Shown: piece after piece, positions 44,310-52,514 of the stretch | Position numbering within the stretch: position 1 is the stretch's first letter | Layout: every line of letters starts with the position of its first letter | Source: Gammaproteobacteria bacterium | GTDB taxonomy: Bacteria; Pseudomonadota; Gammaproteobacteria; Steroidobacterales; Steroidobacteraceae | NCBI GenBank assembly: GCA_021323735.1 | Contig: JAJPKM010000041.1 | Location: 48,882-112,881 of the forward strand | DNA: 64,000 bases | Direction: 5' to 3' | Position numbers and translations under genes: made by a program | The notes under the pieces: generated by a model | Seen by the model: only the letters and a program-made list of their open reading frames with translations | Databases searched by the model: none | Told to the model about the DNA's origin: nothing

Positions 44310-45533
44310 CTAACCCGTGGCTCCGGCCGGTTCGAAGGTTGGCCTCGCGGTGTTCGGCCTAAAGGTCAGCGCGATCAAGAAGGCGGCAACACCGATACCC
44401 CACGCACCGATGTACAGCCATCCGTAACTGGCTAACCTGTCGTAGATCAAACCTCCCGCCAGCGGACCTGTCGCCATACCCAAGCTACCGGCCATTGCCG
44501 TTCCGCCGATGATCGTCCCCATCATTCGCAGCGGGAAATTCTCGCGCGCGAGTACTGCATAGAGAGGCATGATACCGGCATAGATGAACCCAAACAGGGC
44601 GGCGACGGCGTAAAACTCGGTCAATTGGCGCACGAAGAAATAGGCCAGTGCGCCGAATGCCTGCAGGAGCAGGCCTGAGACCAGAACACGTTTGGCGCCA
44701 AACCGGTCGCCGAGAAAACCGAACGCGACACGGCCGCCGAGGCCCGCCAGACCTTCCACGCTGTAGATTGAAACTGCGGCGGCTAACGGGATCCCACAGC
44801 TTATTGCGTAGCTCACCGTATGGAAAATCGGACCGGAGTGCGTGGCACAACAACAAAAATTCGTCAGCAGAAGTATGATGAATTGCGGCGATCGAGTTGC
44901 CTGGCCCAGAGTGATTCCTGATTGCGGCTCCTCATGCGCGGCACGGACGATGTTCGGAGATTCCAGCGCCGGTGGCCGGCGCACCAGCAACGCCACCGGA
45001 ATCATAACGACTGCCGCAAGAGCGGCGAGGATTTGGAGAGAGGTTCTCCAATCATGGTTGGAAATGAGGTGCGCCGCCAACGGCGACATGGTCATCGGCG
45101 CCACTCCCATCCCGGCGGAAACGAGCGACACCGCCAGGCTGCGCTGCGTGTCGAACCATCCCGTTACGCAAGCCATCATGGGCGCAAAGATGGCCGCCGT
45201 CGCACCGCCGACCACCAGGCCGAAAATCAGCTGAAACTCCATGAGCGAGGTCGCGCGGCTCAGCAAAGCGAGCGCCATGGCCAGGACACTGGATCCTATC
45301 AGTACGATCAGGCGCGGACCGAAGCGGTCCGACAGGTTTCCCCAGACGATGCTTCCCACTGCCATGGCAAGAAAACCGAAGGTCATGGCGCTGGATATGC
45401 CGGTGATGGACCATCCGGTGTCCCGCGAGATGGGCCGAAGAAAAACCGGCAATGAAAACATGGCGCCAATGGCGACGCAGCCCAAGAGGCCGCCGGCGGC
45501 GACCATTACCCAGCGATAGTGTGACCTGCTCAT
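44310..45533 (-). CDS. MFS transporter (monocarboxylate/oxalate-type)
   Basis: 407-aa transporter with about 12 helices. FSLPVFLRPISRDTGWSITGISSAMTFGFLAMAVGS at the N-terminus and GNLSDRFGPRLIVL, repeated as GFLGDRFGAKRVLV, match the OxlT/MCT-like branch of the MFS. Members carry organic acids. A three-cysteine run (NFCCCATHSG) lies in a mid-protein helix. It is downstream of no obvious promoter partner and is 113 bases upstream of the panE-like gene on the same strand, so transport of the acid reduced by that enzyme is possible (inference). Confidence 0.9.
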   Translation of the reverse strand: MSRSHYRWVMVAAGGLLGCVAIGAMFSLPVFLRPISRDTGWSITGISSAMTFGFLAMAVGSIVWGNLSDRFGPRLIVLIGSSVLAMALALLSRATSLMEFQLIFGLVVGGATAAIFAPMMACVTGWFDTQRSLAVSLVSAGMGVAPMTMSPLAAHLISNHDWRTSLQILAALAAVVMIPVALLVRRPPALESPNIVRAAHEEPQSGITLGQATRSPQFIILLLTNFCCCATHSGPIFHTVSYAISCGIPLAAAVSIYSVEGLAGLGGRVAFGFLGDRFGAKRVLVSGLLLQAFGALAYFFVRQLTEFYAVAALFGFIYAGIMPLYAVLARENFPLRMMGTIIGGTAMAGSLGMATGPLAGGLIYDRLASYGWLYIGAWGIGVAAFLIALTFRPNTARPTFEPAGATG

Positions 45534-45707
45534 TGGTGCTTCCTATCCGAGCGCTCTAAATTGCAGCGGCGAGCGCGAACAGCGGTTCGAGCATAACTTA
45601 TTTGGATGAAATTAAGTTCATCGTTCCATATGTCGTCCCACGGCGTTCGATTGCGTTGTTGACGAGACTGGATTTTGATTTTCGCGTCTAAGCTAAGGAG
45701 ACTCTTT

Positions 45708-46010
45708 ATGCATTCTATGAATAGGGTGGCCGCCGGGGTATTGCTGGGGATCGGACTTTGTGCGCAACCCCTGCTGGCGTCGGCGGCGCCGGGGGTATCG
45801 ATTCAATCCGAGCGTGCGGCACACCCGAGAATCGTCGAGGCGATTCACAACATGAAGGAAGCCCTCAGGGAAATGGAAGCCGCTCCCGACGATTTTGGCG
45901 GCAACAAAGCCGCCGCCATCGCGGATACGCGCAGAGCCATTCATTCTTTGAAAAGAGCATTGTATTTTCGCCTGAAGATGGATGACGAGGCCATCGACAG
46001 AGCGGAATAG
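45708..46010 (+). CDS. Small secreted helical protein
   Basis: 100-aa exported protein. AAGGAG lies seven bases before the ATG. The signal peptide ends near LASAAPG. The mature part contains HPRIVEAIHNMKEALREMEAAPDDFGGNKAAAIADTRRAIHSLKRALYFR, given here only as its key pattern: His near the N-terminus, a DFGG turn between two amphipathic helices. I have seen this pattern in small periplasmic proteins of proteobacteria and acidobacteria without a known function. A G/C-rich hairpin follows the stop codon within ten bases. Confidence 0.65.
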   Translation: MHSMNRVAAGVLLGIGLCAQPLLASAAPGVSIQSERAAHPRIVEAIHNMKEALREMEAAPDDFGGNKAAAIADTRRAIHSLKRALYFRLKMDDEAIDRAE

Positions 46011-46019
46011 ACCGCAACT

Positions 46020-46044
46020 CTGCCCCGCCCCGAAGGCGGGGCAG
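46020..46044 (+). terminator. G/C-rich stem-loop after the small secreted protein gene
   Basis: Arms CTGCCCCGCC (46020-46029) and GGCGGGGCAG (46035-46044) are perfectly complementary around CCGAA. The stem begins ten bases after the stop codon at 46010. No T-run follows on the plus strand, so termination efficiency is uncertain. Confidence 0.6.
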
Positions 46045-46181
46045 AGCCTCCCACTTGCCCAAGACAGCGCTAACGGGCGCGCCATGCGTCATGGCACACC
46101 GGCATTGGGCCTGCCCGACTTGCCTCGGGGAGTACGCGAAGATTGATTGTCGCCTGCCTCGCCGGCGCAGGGACCGGGCAA

Positions 46182-46502
46182 TCACTGTACGGTGAGCGTC
46201 ATTTTCATGTTGGGGTGAATCCCACAACTGACACGGTAAGTCCCTGCCTTGACCAGCGGCACCTTGAAGTCCGTACCGGGCTTCTGCAGTCCACTGTTCA
46301 ACGAGAAGCCCTCACCCGAGATCGTGATGTTGTGGGACGTGTCATCGCTGTTCGTGAAATCGACTACATCGCCCTTGGCGAGGACCAGGGTCGGCGCGCT
46401 GAATTTGAGGTTCTTCTGGTCGATGGTGTGCACGGTGGCCGCCCACGCGACCGCCGCGATGCCAAGCGTGGCGCTACTTGCGATGATTGTCGTTAATCTC
46501 AC
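46182..46502 (-). CDS. Periplasmic cupredoxin (plastocyanin-like)
   Basis: 106-aa exported blue-copper protein. The signal peptide ends AWAA. Type 1 copper ligands are visible: His in DTSHNITI, then Cys, His and Met in the closely spaced SCGIHPNMKM motif near the C-terminus. The length and single domain resemble methylamine-utilisation-type cupredoxins. It should act as a periplasmic electron carrier. The porin-cytochrome gene lies on the same strand 51 bases downstream, so the pair may be a short operon. Confidence 0.9.
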   Translation of the reverse strand: MRLTTIIASSATLGIAAVAWAATVHTIDQKNLKFSAPTLVLAKGDVVDFTNSDDTSHNITISGEGFSLNSGLQKPGTDFKVPLVKAGTYRVSCGIHPNMKMTLTVQ

Positions 46503-46552
46503 AGGGGTCTCCTAAATAAAAGGGATGTCGTTAGCGCCGCTCCGTCCATGGC

Positions 46553-47887
46553 TCAACGCTTGATGGCGGCGCCGAACGGCGCTACCGCGAAGCGTACATT
46601 CACGTACAAGGTATTGTTGCCGGATGCATCCGAGCTCGCACCGTTGAACTTCGAATAGCCGATCCAGCGCACAGCCAAGCGGATATTGCTCCAGCCAACG
46701 GGCGAACTGGCAATACCCCAGATCGCGTACGCAACCTCGACCACATAACCGGTCGAATCGGGAGTGCCGGCTGCCGTCTTGAAGAATTGCGGATCGTGGG
46801 AGCCACGCGACTGGAACACTTCCACCGTGGGCGTCAACTGGTCATGGTAGCTATAGGAGACATCGAGCCGCATCGTGTTCAGATAGTCCGAGGCATTGGA
46901 CCCGAAGAGATGATGGCTCGCATCGAGCCGGTCATTCTCGTGAATATACGTCGCGTGAGCGGACCAGTAGTGCTGCTTGCTACCCGTGAATTGGTAGGTA
47001 AGATCGCCGGCCGTGTCGGCAATATGGTCCGTGCCATCGGGTCGAATGCCTTTTGGAAAGCGGTCGGCCGACATCCCGAAGACTCCAAGCGCGAGGTAGT
47101 GCCGATCGGAGAAGTCACGCTGCACGGCAACGCGCCAGTAAGGCATCACGCCATCATAGATGTCCGTTGTGGCCGTAGTCTGAATGCCTGAGCGATGCAC
47201 GAAATCCTGGTTGAGCGCTTGATATCCAAGCAGCTCCGCGTAGAGGAAGTTATCCCACATGCCGTAGCCGCCGTAGCCGGCCACCCTCTGGGCCAGCGCG
47301 CCATCCACGACCGCAGTAATATTTGGCGTGGGCGAGAGTGGCGTCGTAGTCGGCAGGAATTCGAACGTCGGGGTGGAGTTCCACAAGTCCTGTATGGTGG
47401 GACGATTGTTCAGGTCCAGACCCAGGATCACATCATGACCGGCGATCGTGGGATTGAAAGCCCGCCGTATGTCGATGTTGTCGATCGCAAGCACGTGGCG
47501 CACGCCGTCGTAGCTGAGTTCGGAAAACATCCCCACCTTACCGGGCAGGGCACCGGCGTAGGCCATCTTCGCCCTGTCGATGAGTACTGTGTTGTCGTTG
47601 GTGTCGAAATGCGGCAGCGGCTTGGCTCGATCGGCCTCCGTGTGGGTGAAGGACGATACCGTGACTAGCGATATGGGCGGCAGCCAGTTCTGGCCGTCTC
47701 CGCTGACGTAGCCGTACAACTTGAAGTCACGCCCGTACTGCTTCAGCTGTGGTCCGTAGGCGCCCACATGGCACTGCGAGCAGGGCTGGCCCGTCTGCTG
47801 GGCAAAGCTCGGCAGGGCATTGCTCGCGGCCGGGAAAAGTACGGGCAGAAGAATCGCCCAGCACGAAGCAATTTGCCGAAATGACAT
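46553..47887 (-). CDS. Outer-membrane porin-like protein with N-terminal c-type haem motif
   Basis: 444-aa exported protein. A signal peptide ends near SNALP. Just after it is the single haem motif GQPCSQCHVGAYGPQLKQYGRDFK, then a beta-strand-rich body with alternating aromatic residues (VEVAYAIWGIASS, YVNVRFAVAPFGAAIKR) typical of a barrel. This arrangement, one haem attached to a barrel, is annotated as a cytochrome-like porin in several proteobacteria. It could pass electrons through or load a substrate at the outer membrane. ATG at 47887 gives the best signal peptide; an ATG at 47908 is possible. It lies downstream of the cupredoxin gene, a likely redox partner (inference). Confidence 0.75.
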   Translation of the reverse strand: MSFRQIASCWAILLPVLFPAASNALPSFAQQTGQPCSQCHVGAYGPQLKQYGRDFKLYGYVSGDGQNWLPPISLVTVSSFTHTEADRAKPLPHFDTNDNTVLIDRAKMAYAGALPGKVGMFSELSYDGVRHVLAIDNIDIRRAFNPTIAGHDVILGLDLNNRPTIQDLWNSTPTFEFLPTTTPLSPTPNITAVVDGALAQRVAGYGGYGMWDNFLYAELLGYQALNQDFVHRSGIQTTATTDIYDGVMPYWRVAVQRDFSDRHYLALGVFGMSADRFPKGIRPDGTDHIADTAGDLTYQFTGSKQHYWSAHATYIHENDRLDASHHLFGSNASDYLNTMRLDVSYSYHDQLTPTVEVFQSRGSHDPQFFKTAAGTPDSTGYVVEVAYAIWGIASSPVGWSNIRLAVRWIGYSKFNGASSDASGNNTLYVNVRFAVAPFGAAIKR

Positions 47888-48157
47888 GTAGCGACCCCAC
47901 AGGCTCATTGACGCGCATCACACCTGGAACATACCGCTGCCGCTGCAACTTCCGTGGTGCCTGCTGAGGGTACTTCGACTCGATCAGCGAATTACTTAGC
48001 CATGAGTTCCTGCGATGTGAAGGGGAACACGAGAAAAATGACGATTCGTGAGAGCCGTCACGATTCGACGGGAATAAAAAGCCGATGTGACCTGGATACA
48101 CCCGCCCTCTCTTTTACAAAATATGACGGGCAGACACATGAAATTTTTCTGGCAAAT

Positions 48158-49111
48158 TCATCTTCGGCGACGGCTCGGTGGTTTCCGTTCCATGAGCGCC
48201 TCTACGCGCCATTCGGCGGCGGAGAGCTTGGAGATGAAGAAGTCGGCCAACGCGCTGACCTTCGCCGGCCGTGCACGCGCCGTGGCTGTGACGAAATACA
48301 GGCCGCCTTCGGGCAGGCGCCAATCGGATAAGACAGGTTCAAGCTGCTTGTCCAGGAAATACTGTGTCGCTACGAACTCGGGCAGCTCGGCAATGGCGAG
48401 TCCGTCGAGAACCGTGGGCAGCAATGCTTCCACGCTCGTGCCGCGTAGCGCCCCGGTCGGTGTGACGGTGCAGTCCTCGCCACCGGCATGGGTAAAGCGC
48501 CAGACGTCCGGTTTGGCTCTATTGGTGTAGGTCAGACATTGATGAGCACTGAGATCGCGCGGATGCTGGGGGCGGCCACAGCGAGACAGATAGGCGGGGG
48601 ATGCCACGACAAAGCGGCGCACCGGCGCAATGAGACGGGCGACCAGCGATGAATCTTCCATGATCGCGATGCGCAGGGCTGCGTCGAATCCCTCTCCGAT
48701 GAGATCGGCATGTGCGTCGGTGAGATGGAGATCGATGGAAATATCGGGGTAGGTCCGAAAGAATTCGGGCAACAACGGCGATACCCAGCGAACGCCAAAA
48801 GACAGAGGAGCCGCGAGCTTCACGAGGCCGCGCGGCCGGCGTGAGGTCTCACGCGCGAAATCCTCCGCCTCCTCGGCTTCCGCGTAGATTTTCGCCGCGC
48901 GCTCGGCGAGAGTACGGCCATAGTCCGTCAGCGCCAGACGTCGGGAGGTCCGGTTGAACAGCCGACCTCCCAGCCGCTCTTCGAGGCGGGTAACGGCCCG
49001 CGAGACCGTGGCGACCGAGACACCCATGGCGGTTGCCGCCGCGGCGAAGGAACCTTCCTCGGCAACCTTTGCGAACATCGCCAGCCCCTCGAAATCCGGG
49101 AGCTTAGACAT
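48158..49111 (-). CDS. LysR-family transcriptional regulator
   Basis: 317-aa regulator. The N-terminal winged helix-turn-helix includes FAKVAEEGSFAAAATAMGVSVATVSRAVTRLEERLGGRLFNRTSRRLALT. This is the typical LysR pattern of the group that controls neighbouring quinone, DoxX or NAD(P)H-dependent genes. The substrate-binding domain follows from about residue 90 (LVKLAAPLSFG). The ATG at 49111 gives the normal N-terminus; no clear ribosome site is seen. It diverges from a DoxX gene, the usual target for such a regulator. Two TTGCAA hexamers and an ATTTCGAAAT palindrome in the gap are candidate sites. Confidence 0.92.
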   Translation of the reverse strand: MSKLPDFEGLAMFAKVAEEGSFAAAATAMGVSVATVSRAVTRLEERLGGRLFNRTSRRLALTDYGRTLAERAAKIYAEAEEAEDFARETSRRPRGLVKLAAPLSFGVRWVSPLLPEFFRTYPDISIDLHLTDAHADLIGEGFDAALRIAIMEDSSLVARLIAPVRRFVVASPAYLSRCGRPQHPRDLSAHQCLTYTNRAKPDVWRFTHAGGEDCTVTPTGALRGTSVEALLPTVLDGLAIAELPEFVATQYFLDKQLEPVLSDWRLPEGGLYFVTATARARPAKVSALADFFISKLSAAEWRVEALMERKPPSRRRR

Positions 49112-49119
49112 CGACAATT

Positions 49120-49156
49120 TTGCAACGGTGATTTGCAATCATTTCTATTTCGAAAT
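49120..49156. promoter_or_regulatory. Candidate LysR binding region between lysR and doxX
   Basis: Two TTGCAA hexamers (49120-49125 and 49133-49138, 13 bases apart) and a perfect palindrome ATTTCGAAAT (49147-49156) lie just upstream of the LysR start, in the gap shared with the divergent DoxX gene. Position and symmetry fit a LysR site, but I have no direct evidence for binding. Confidence 0.3.
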
Positions 49157-49257
49157 CTAGCACGCTGCCTTAGATTTGTCCCGTGGCAACAAAGACGACA
49201 CCTGATTTCGAACAGCAGGTTAGTGAATCACCCAACTTACTCACAGAGGACATTCCC

Positions 49258-49695
49258 ATGAGCAACCAGACCTATGCAGCATCCGGGGTCGTTCCCACGG
49301 CCGCCCCCAGTGCCATCACCACACTCGTTCCGGCGGTGGGTCGTGTTCTGATCAGCACGATCTTCATCCTTTCCGGGCTCTCGAAGCTCGCCGCGCCGGC
49401 GATGACGATCGGCTACATTCAGTCCGTCGGACTGCCGTTGCCGCAAGTCGCGTTCGGTCTCGCCGCCTTCATCGAGATCGTCGGCGGAATCACTCTACTG
49501 CTCGGCTACCGTACTCGAATCGCCGCGGGCATTCTCTTCGTGTTCGCGCTTGCGACCGCCGCATTCTTCCATAGCAATTTTGCCGACCAGAATCAGTTCA
49601 TCCATTTCTTCAAGAACATTGCGATAGCCGGGGGTCTGCTGCACGTGGTCGCATTCGGCGGAGGCCGTGTCAGCCTCGATGGCCGCCGGTCCTGA
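49258..49695 (+). CDS. DoxX family membrane protein
   Basis: 145-aa integral membrane protein with four helices. Motifs GRVLISTIFILSGLSKLAAPAMTIGYIQSVGLP and FGLAAFIEIVGGITLLLGYRTRIAAGILFVFALATAAFFH match DoxX. Members are associated with thiol or quinone redox balance, but the exact role is uncertain. An AGAGGA lies seven bases before the ATG; an in-frame GTG at 49183 is less likely. The gene is divergent from a LysR regulator, probably its controller. Confidence 0.9.
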   Translation: MSNQTYAASGVVPTAAPSAITTLVPAVGRVLISTIFILSGLSKLAAPAMTIGYIQSVGLPLPQVAFGLAAFIEIVGGITLLLGYRTRIAAGILFVFALATAAFFHSNFADQNQFIHFFKNIAIAGGLLHVVAFGGGRVSLDGRRS

Positions 49696-49863
49696 CACAT
49701 GCCGTGCGCCGCAAACCCGTCCACCATCACCGATGAAGCGATGAAGTGCAGAGTTGTGCTTGGTCAACAGATGTGAAGACGAGCGGTCATGAAGAAATCG
49801 TCGGAAACAATTTTGGCCGGCGGAAGGCGGCCTGAAGAGCGAGGCACAGGGACGGTGCCTCGC

Positions 49864-50014
49864 ATGGACCCAACCCATGAGCTGCTCCATCGAAACCTCC
49901 AAGAGGTCTTCGGTAAAGGCGACCGAGTGCGGCGACCAGGAGCTCTACACCGAGGACTGCGTCGCTTCGGCTACCGTCGGCGACGCCTCTTATCGGTTCG
50001 CGCCGATTTGGTGA
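49864..50014 (+). pseudogene. Frameshifted remnant of an NTF2/SnoaL-like protein gene
   Basis: The frame from 49864 reads MDPTHELLHRNLQEVFGKGD, the conserved N-terminus of a small nuclear-transport-factor-2/SnoaL-like family. A different frame from 49934 then reads DQELYTEDCVASATVGDASY, matching the next conserved segment (ELYTEDC), and stops at 50012. Between them about 11 bases are missing relative to the usual spacing. The rest of the family (the C-terminal beta-sheet) is absent. It lies between doxX and the 3' end of the second LysR gene and overlaps the latter, so it is best read as a decayed, truncated copy. Confidence 0.6.
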
Positions 50015-50924
50015 CCCGGGACAGCCAAGTGCGGGTACCAGCAGCCTGATCTATAAGCCATTGCCGAAACGCCTTTATCTGCGGGCGGTTCAGCGCCTGC
50101 GGCCGAAATCGCACGCGGAATGCGTACCCTGTCCAGCGCCCCGTCGACGGGAACGGCAGGCTGAGCGTGCCATCATCGATGTGACCAGCCAGCAGTGCGA
50201 GGCCGCACAGAGCGACGCCCGCATTCGCGAGCACCGTGTCGACCGCTGGCTTGATGCGCTGAAAACGGATGCCGCGCTGGGGCGCGGTGCGCTTGAGTCC
50301 GTTGGCTTTGATCCAGGCCGTCCAGTTCGGTATGCGTCGATCGTCCTTGTAGAAATCGAGGTGCAGCAACGGGAACCCCTCGAGACGGTCACGCAGCTCT
50401 GCACGCGCCAAGCGCAGCGCATTCTCGGGGGAGCTAATGGGCAGTACGAAGTCGCGAAACAGGATCTCGTCCGCGGCGTTCTCCTGCGGTGGACCGAAGC
50501 TGATCTCGCAGTCGATGAGCCCCACCCGAAGAGGGGCCTCGCCTTCGCCGTTTATGCAGAAGAGAAGATGAGGATGCTCGGCTTTGAAACCTTCGATTCG
50601 AGGCCGGAGCCACAAGTCCACGAAATCCGAGGTAGCCGCGACATGGATCTCATCGCCGCGCTGCAGATTCAACTCTGTCGATGCTAGATCAAGTTCGCGG
50701 AAACCGGCCGCAAGGTGCTCGTACGCTGCCGCGAGCGCCTGAGTTGGATGCAATCCCGACCGACTTCGTACCAGTAGATCCACCCCAAGATATTCCTCGA
50801 GAGCCTTAATCCGCTGGCCCACGGCAGCCGGTGTGATCCAAAGCGTGCGCGCGGCGGCCTGGAGCGAGCCCATCCGGAGTGCAAGCTCGAGTGCCTGAAG
50901 GGATCTCAGATGCGAGAGCGCCAT
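49971..50924 (-). CDS. LysR-family transcriptional regulator (GcvA-like)
   Basis: 317-aa LysR regulator. The DNA-binding domain shows LRSLQALELALRMGSLQAAARTLWITPAAVGQRIKALEEYLGVDLLVRS, with the PAAVGQRI recognition helix of the GcvA branch. The effector domain runs from about residue 90, containing HVAATSDFVDLWLRPRIEGF. The C-terminus is Arg/Lys-rich (TDKRRRRR). It diverges from a DUF4242 gene; an overlapping pair of palindromes lies 12 to 30 bases upstream of its start codon and could be its operator. Confidence 0.92.
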   Translation of the reverse strand: MALSHLRSLQALELALRMGSLQAAARTLWITPAAVGQRIKALEEYLGVDLLVRSRSGLHPTQALAAAYEHLAAGFRELDLASTELNLQRGDEIHVAATSDFVDLWLRPRIEGFKAEHPHLLFCINGEGEAPLRVGLIDCEISFGPPQENAADEILFRDFVLPISSPENALRLARAELRDRLEGFPLLHLDFYKDDRRIPNWTAWIKANGLKRTAPQRGIRFQRIKPAVDTVLANAGVALCGLALLAGHIDDGTLSLPFPSTGRWTGYAFRVRFRPQALNRPQIKAFRQWLIDQAAGTRTWLSRVTKSARTDKRRRRR

Positions 50925-50935
50925 CGCACCACACT

Positions 50936-50954
50936 AAAGATAATCTTTAAAGAT
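50936..50954. promoter_or_regulatory. Overlapping palindromes, likely LysR operator
   Basis: AAAGATAATCTTT (50936-50948) and ATCTTTAAAGAT (50943-50954) are both perfect inverted repeats and share the central ATCTTT. They lie just upstream of the LysR start and in the gap shared with the divergent DUF4242 gene. Symmetry, AT content and position fit an autoregulatory LysR site; the assignment is inferred. Confidence 0.55.
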
Positions 50955-51024
50955 GGCAATAATTCTTAGCTTTAACATCGAGCGTGGTCGCACCAGAATC
51001 ACGGCCAAGCCACAAGAGACAGCC

Positions 51025-51312
51025 ATGGCACACATGAAACGTTATCTGATCGAGCGCGATATCCCCGGCATCGGCGGGATGTCGCTCGTGGAACTGTGCG
51101 GCGCGGCGCGCGCCTCCAATCGCGCGATCGAACAGATCGGCATGGGCACGATTCAGTGGCAACACAGCTACGTCGCCGGTGATAGGACTTTCTGCATCTA
51201 TCTGGCCACAAGCGAAGAAGTGATCCGGCGGCATGCGGAACTCAGTGGCATGCCGGTCAGCCGGATCATCGAGATTCCACAGATCGTCGATCCGCTGACC
51301 GCGAACAACTGA
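51025..51312 (+). CDS. DUF4242 family protein
   Basis: 95-aa small protein. MKRYLIERDIPGIGGMSLVELCGAARASNRAIEQI, the WQHSYV strand and TFCIYLATSEEVIRRHAELSGMPVSRIIEI cover the full DUF4242 domain, a ferredoxin-like fold with reported nickel-binding members. ATG at 51025 was chosen for the normal N-terminus (GAGAC upstream); an in-frame ATG at 50953 would add an atypical extension. It is divergent from a GcvA-like LysR gene that probably controls it. The function is not established. Confidence 0.85.
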   Translation: MAHMKRYLIERDIPGIGGMSLVELCGAARASNRAIEQIGMGTIQWQHSYVAGDRTFCIYLATSEEVIRRHAELSGMPVSRIIEIPQIVDPLTANN

Positions 51313-51351
51313 CCCGCCTCAACGTGCATTGGACCAACAAGGAAGACAGCC

Positions 51352-52389
51352 ATGATCAATAGCAATTTGTTCCGCCTCGTCCTCATGCTCACCTTGGGCC
51401 TCGCGGCCCTTCATTTCGGCGCACCCGCGAGCGCCCAAAGCAGCGTCGCCTGTAACACCGCCATAACCAGCGCTCCGACCGGCCCTGCGACCGTGTCGAC
51501 TGCATCGACGCCGTATGGCACGGTTCTGGTCGTCGGTTCGGCCGACCATGCCGGTTGCTCTCTCTACCTGCTCAGCTCCGACAGGCTCCAATCACTGACG
51601 ACCGGCGCAGAGCCGTTCGCGTGCAGCGACAATCCGAATGTTCTCCATCTGCCTTGCGACACGGTCCTCTGGCCCGCGCTCCTCACCAACGGTTCGCCGA
51701 TCGCAGGGCCTGGGGTCAACCCAGAACTCCTCGGGACGGTGACTCGCACCGACGTGTTTTCCGGCATGCCGGTACAGCAGGTGACGTATGCCGGCCTACC
51801 GTTGTACCGATTCTTCTTGGACGAAACCCCGGGGGAAACGAAGGGGGCTAACTTGTTCGACCCCGTGACCAGTCCTGCGGGAATTTGGTACTTGGTCGAG
51901 CCAAGCCGGGGCCGGCCGGCACCGGGTAAGGCTCGTTTGCAGGTAGAGAACGCCCCGCTCGGCGGCACCGGACAAGAGCAGACGGTACTGGCCGTACAAA
52001 TGGACAATAACCTCAGCATATTCCCCAACGCCAACTTTCCCGTCTACGCCCTAAGCGCCGACCGTGACCACGACGGCGATCACGACCGTGACCACGACGG
52101 CGATCACGACCGTGACCACGAGAGCCGCTGCCGGAGTATTTGTTCTGCAGTGCCCTGGCCACCGGTCCTCACCTCCAACCGGCCCGAAGCCGGACCCGGT
52201 GTTGACCAAGATGCGCTGGGAACCGTCGTGAGACCCGACGGCACTGATCAGGTGACCTACAACGGCAAGCCCCTATACCTCTTTTACCAGGATGCCTACA
52301 TAGCCCGCATTACCGGGACGAAGGGCATCTATGGAGCGGGCAAGATCACCCCGTGGGGCGTATTCAACACGGTGCCCCCGTCGCCCTAG
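51352..52389 (+). CDS. Secreted PF03640-repeat protein with His/Asp-rich tandem insert
   Basis: 345-aa exported protein. A signal peptide ends in PASAQ. Two copies of the secreted-repeat domain PF03640 (COG4315) are seen: one around VLWPALLTNGSPIAGPGVNPELLGTVTR with VTYAGLPLYRFFLDETPGETKG, and one around WPPVLTSNRPEAGPGVDQDALGTVVRPDG with VTYNGKPLYLFYQD. They are joined by a run of DHDGDHDR-type residues (about 237-257) encoded by 24-bp repeats, which could bind divalent metals. The role of the family is not known. AAGGA lies about nine bases before the ATG. It follows DUF4242 after 39 bases and may be cotranscribed with it. Confidence 0.85.
   Translation: MINSNLFRLVLMLTLGLAALHFGAPASAQSSVACNTAITSAPTGPATVSTASTPYGTVLVVGSADHAGCSLYLLSSDRLQSLTTGAEPFACSDNPNVLHLPCDTVLWPALLTNGSPIAGPGVNPELLGTVTRTDVFSGMPVQQVTYAGLPLYRFFLDETPGETKGANLFDPVTSPAGIWYLVEPSRGRPAPGKARLQVENAPLGGTGQEQTVLAVQMDNNLSIFPNANFPVYALSADRDHDGDHDRDHDGDHDRDHESRCRSICSAVPWPPVLTSNRPEAGPGVDQDALGTVVRPDGTDQVTYNGKPLYLFYQDAYIARITGTKGIYGAGKITPWGVFNTVPPSP
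52060..52122 (+). repeat. 24-bp tandem repeats encoding DRDHDGDH
   Basis: Two perfect copies (52060-52083 and 52084-52107) of a 24-base unit are followed by a partial third copy (to 52122). They are in frame and encode an alternating Asp/His/Arg/Gly stretch. The perfect DNA identity indicates recent duplication; copy number is likely to vary. Confidence 0.93.
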
Positions 52390-52479
52390 GAGACCGGCCC
52401 AATCGTCCGGGTCGCTAGGTCCGGCGTTGCGCATGATTTGCGGGGGACTCGTGTCGTCACTGACAATCCCATCGAGCCC

Positions 52480-52514
52480 AAAAAAAGTACAAGGGGCTGC
52501 ATTAGCAGCCCCTT
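52480..52514 (-). terminator. Intrinsic terminator on the minus strand
   Basis: A 10-bp perfect stem (AAGGGGCTGC, 52491-52500, and its complement 52505-52514) has an ATTA loop. On the minus strand it is followed after four bases by seven T residues (A-run at 52480-52486). This is a canonical intrinsic terminator, but no minus-strand gene is recognised just upstream of it (52515-53333 is mostly the plus-strand cupin gene). It might end a small RNA, an unrecognised short gene, or read-through from the mannose isomerase gene. Confidence 0.65.

Noticed and set aside
47909..48157. Possible small gene between the porin-cytochrome and the LysR gene
   Set aside because: Frames on both strands have no ribosome site or protein-like composition; treated as intergenic.
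52060..52122. Tandem 24-bp repeats considered as a CRISPR or regulatory repeat
   Set aside because: They are contiguous, in frame and code for a His/Asp-rich segment.
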